This document shows positions 5,569 through 5,635 of a stretch of 5,635 nt of DNA, one piece after another; the first letter of the stretch is position 1; each line of letters starts with the position of its first letter. The stretch covers positions 1 through 5,635 of the forward strand of contig CALMXN010000126.1 in assembly GCA_937871145.1 (NCBI GenBank), written 5' to 3'. The notes below the pieces were generated by a model. The model was not told where the DNA came from. It searched no databases and saw nothing but the letters and a program-made list of their open reading frames with translations. The stretch is from an uncultured Clostridia bacterium. GTDB taxonomy: Bacteria; Bacillota; Clostridia; Oscillospirales; Ruminococcaceae. The translations under genes and the position numbers were made by a program.

Positions 5569-5635
5569 TTGTCAAGGTAGTTGTCAGTAATTTTTAAATT
5601 TTTTTGTGGAATATAAGTTATAAAATTAGAGCTGG
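5563..5635. mobile_element. Foreign sequence replacing the methylase 3' part; possible insertion-sequence terminus
   Basis: From about 5563 the sequence no longer resembles the methylase family in any plus-strand frame, and all three frames close quickly. It is AT-rich with a long T run, and it carries TTGTCA twice (5569-5574 and 5581-5586), a spacing of 12 nt. Repeated short motifs just inside an end are typical of some insertion sequences, such as the IS21 family, and many elements begin with TG, as would a boundary at TGATTGTCAAGG (5566). No transposase, partner end or target duplication is within the window, so the element and its family are unproven. A deletion junction is the main alternative. 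Confidence 0.35.

Noticed and set aside
5569..5590. TTGTCAAGG and TTGTCAGTAA as Spo0A-type boxes
   Set aside because: They resemble the TTGTCGAA core only in part, have no gene or promoter beside them in the window, and fit better as subterminal repeats at a junction.
5540..5635. A simple frameshift as the cause of the shortened methylase
   Set aside because: Neither of the other two plus frames after 5560 resumes the NPRG-type sequence, and both close within tens of nucleotides.

Overview
The window reads as chromosomal DNA from a low-GC, spore-forming-type Firmicute (class Clostridia is the best guess). The support is the AT-rich composition, strong AGGAGG-type ribosome binding sites, sigma-A style promoters with 17-nt spacers, and a small protein resembling the Spo0A C-terminal DNA-binding domain. 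The species cannot be named from the sequence alone.

Left part (1-804). On the minus strand a low-molecular-weight protein tyrosine phosphatase, cut by the window edge, follows a 63-residue ribbon-helix-helix regulator 17 nt upstream of it, so the two look co-transcribed. Divergently, on the plus strand, lies a 69-residue Spo0A_C-like protein behind a near-consensus promoter. The shared 134-nt intergenic space holds a perfect 7-bp inverted repeat over the plus-strand -35 box and an extended -10 promoter for the minus-strand pair. This is the arrangement of a self-regulated divergent switch.

Middle (805-1011). This short AT-rich spacer has an 18-nt dyad and a good promoter (TTGAAT, 17 nt, TATAAT). 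I see no RNA gene and no convincing GC-rich terminator.

Right part (1012-5568). A two-gene operon encodes a 945-residue SNF2/RapA-type helicase and, 15 nt later, the N-terminal 567 residues of a large type III-like (beta-class) adenine DNA methyltransferase. The layout fits a phage-defence or restriction-modification module in which a motor protein accompanies a methylase. No nuclease gene is visible, and it may lie beyond the right edge. The methylase has its DPPY catalytic motif but stops about 75 residues later, before the C-terminal AdoMet-binding part that beta-class enzymes need, so it is probably inactive.

Right edge (about 5563-5635). Family-like coding sequence ends abruptly inside a conserved stretch. 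The remaining ~70 nt are AT-rich, closed in all three plus frames, and carry two TTGTCA direct repeats 12 nt apart. An insertion or rearrangement junction, perhaps the end of an insertion sequence, is the simplest reading. Leucine codon use also changes sharply along the helicase-methylase operon, which suggests a mosaic built by recombination.
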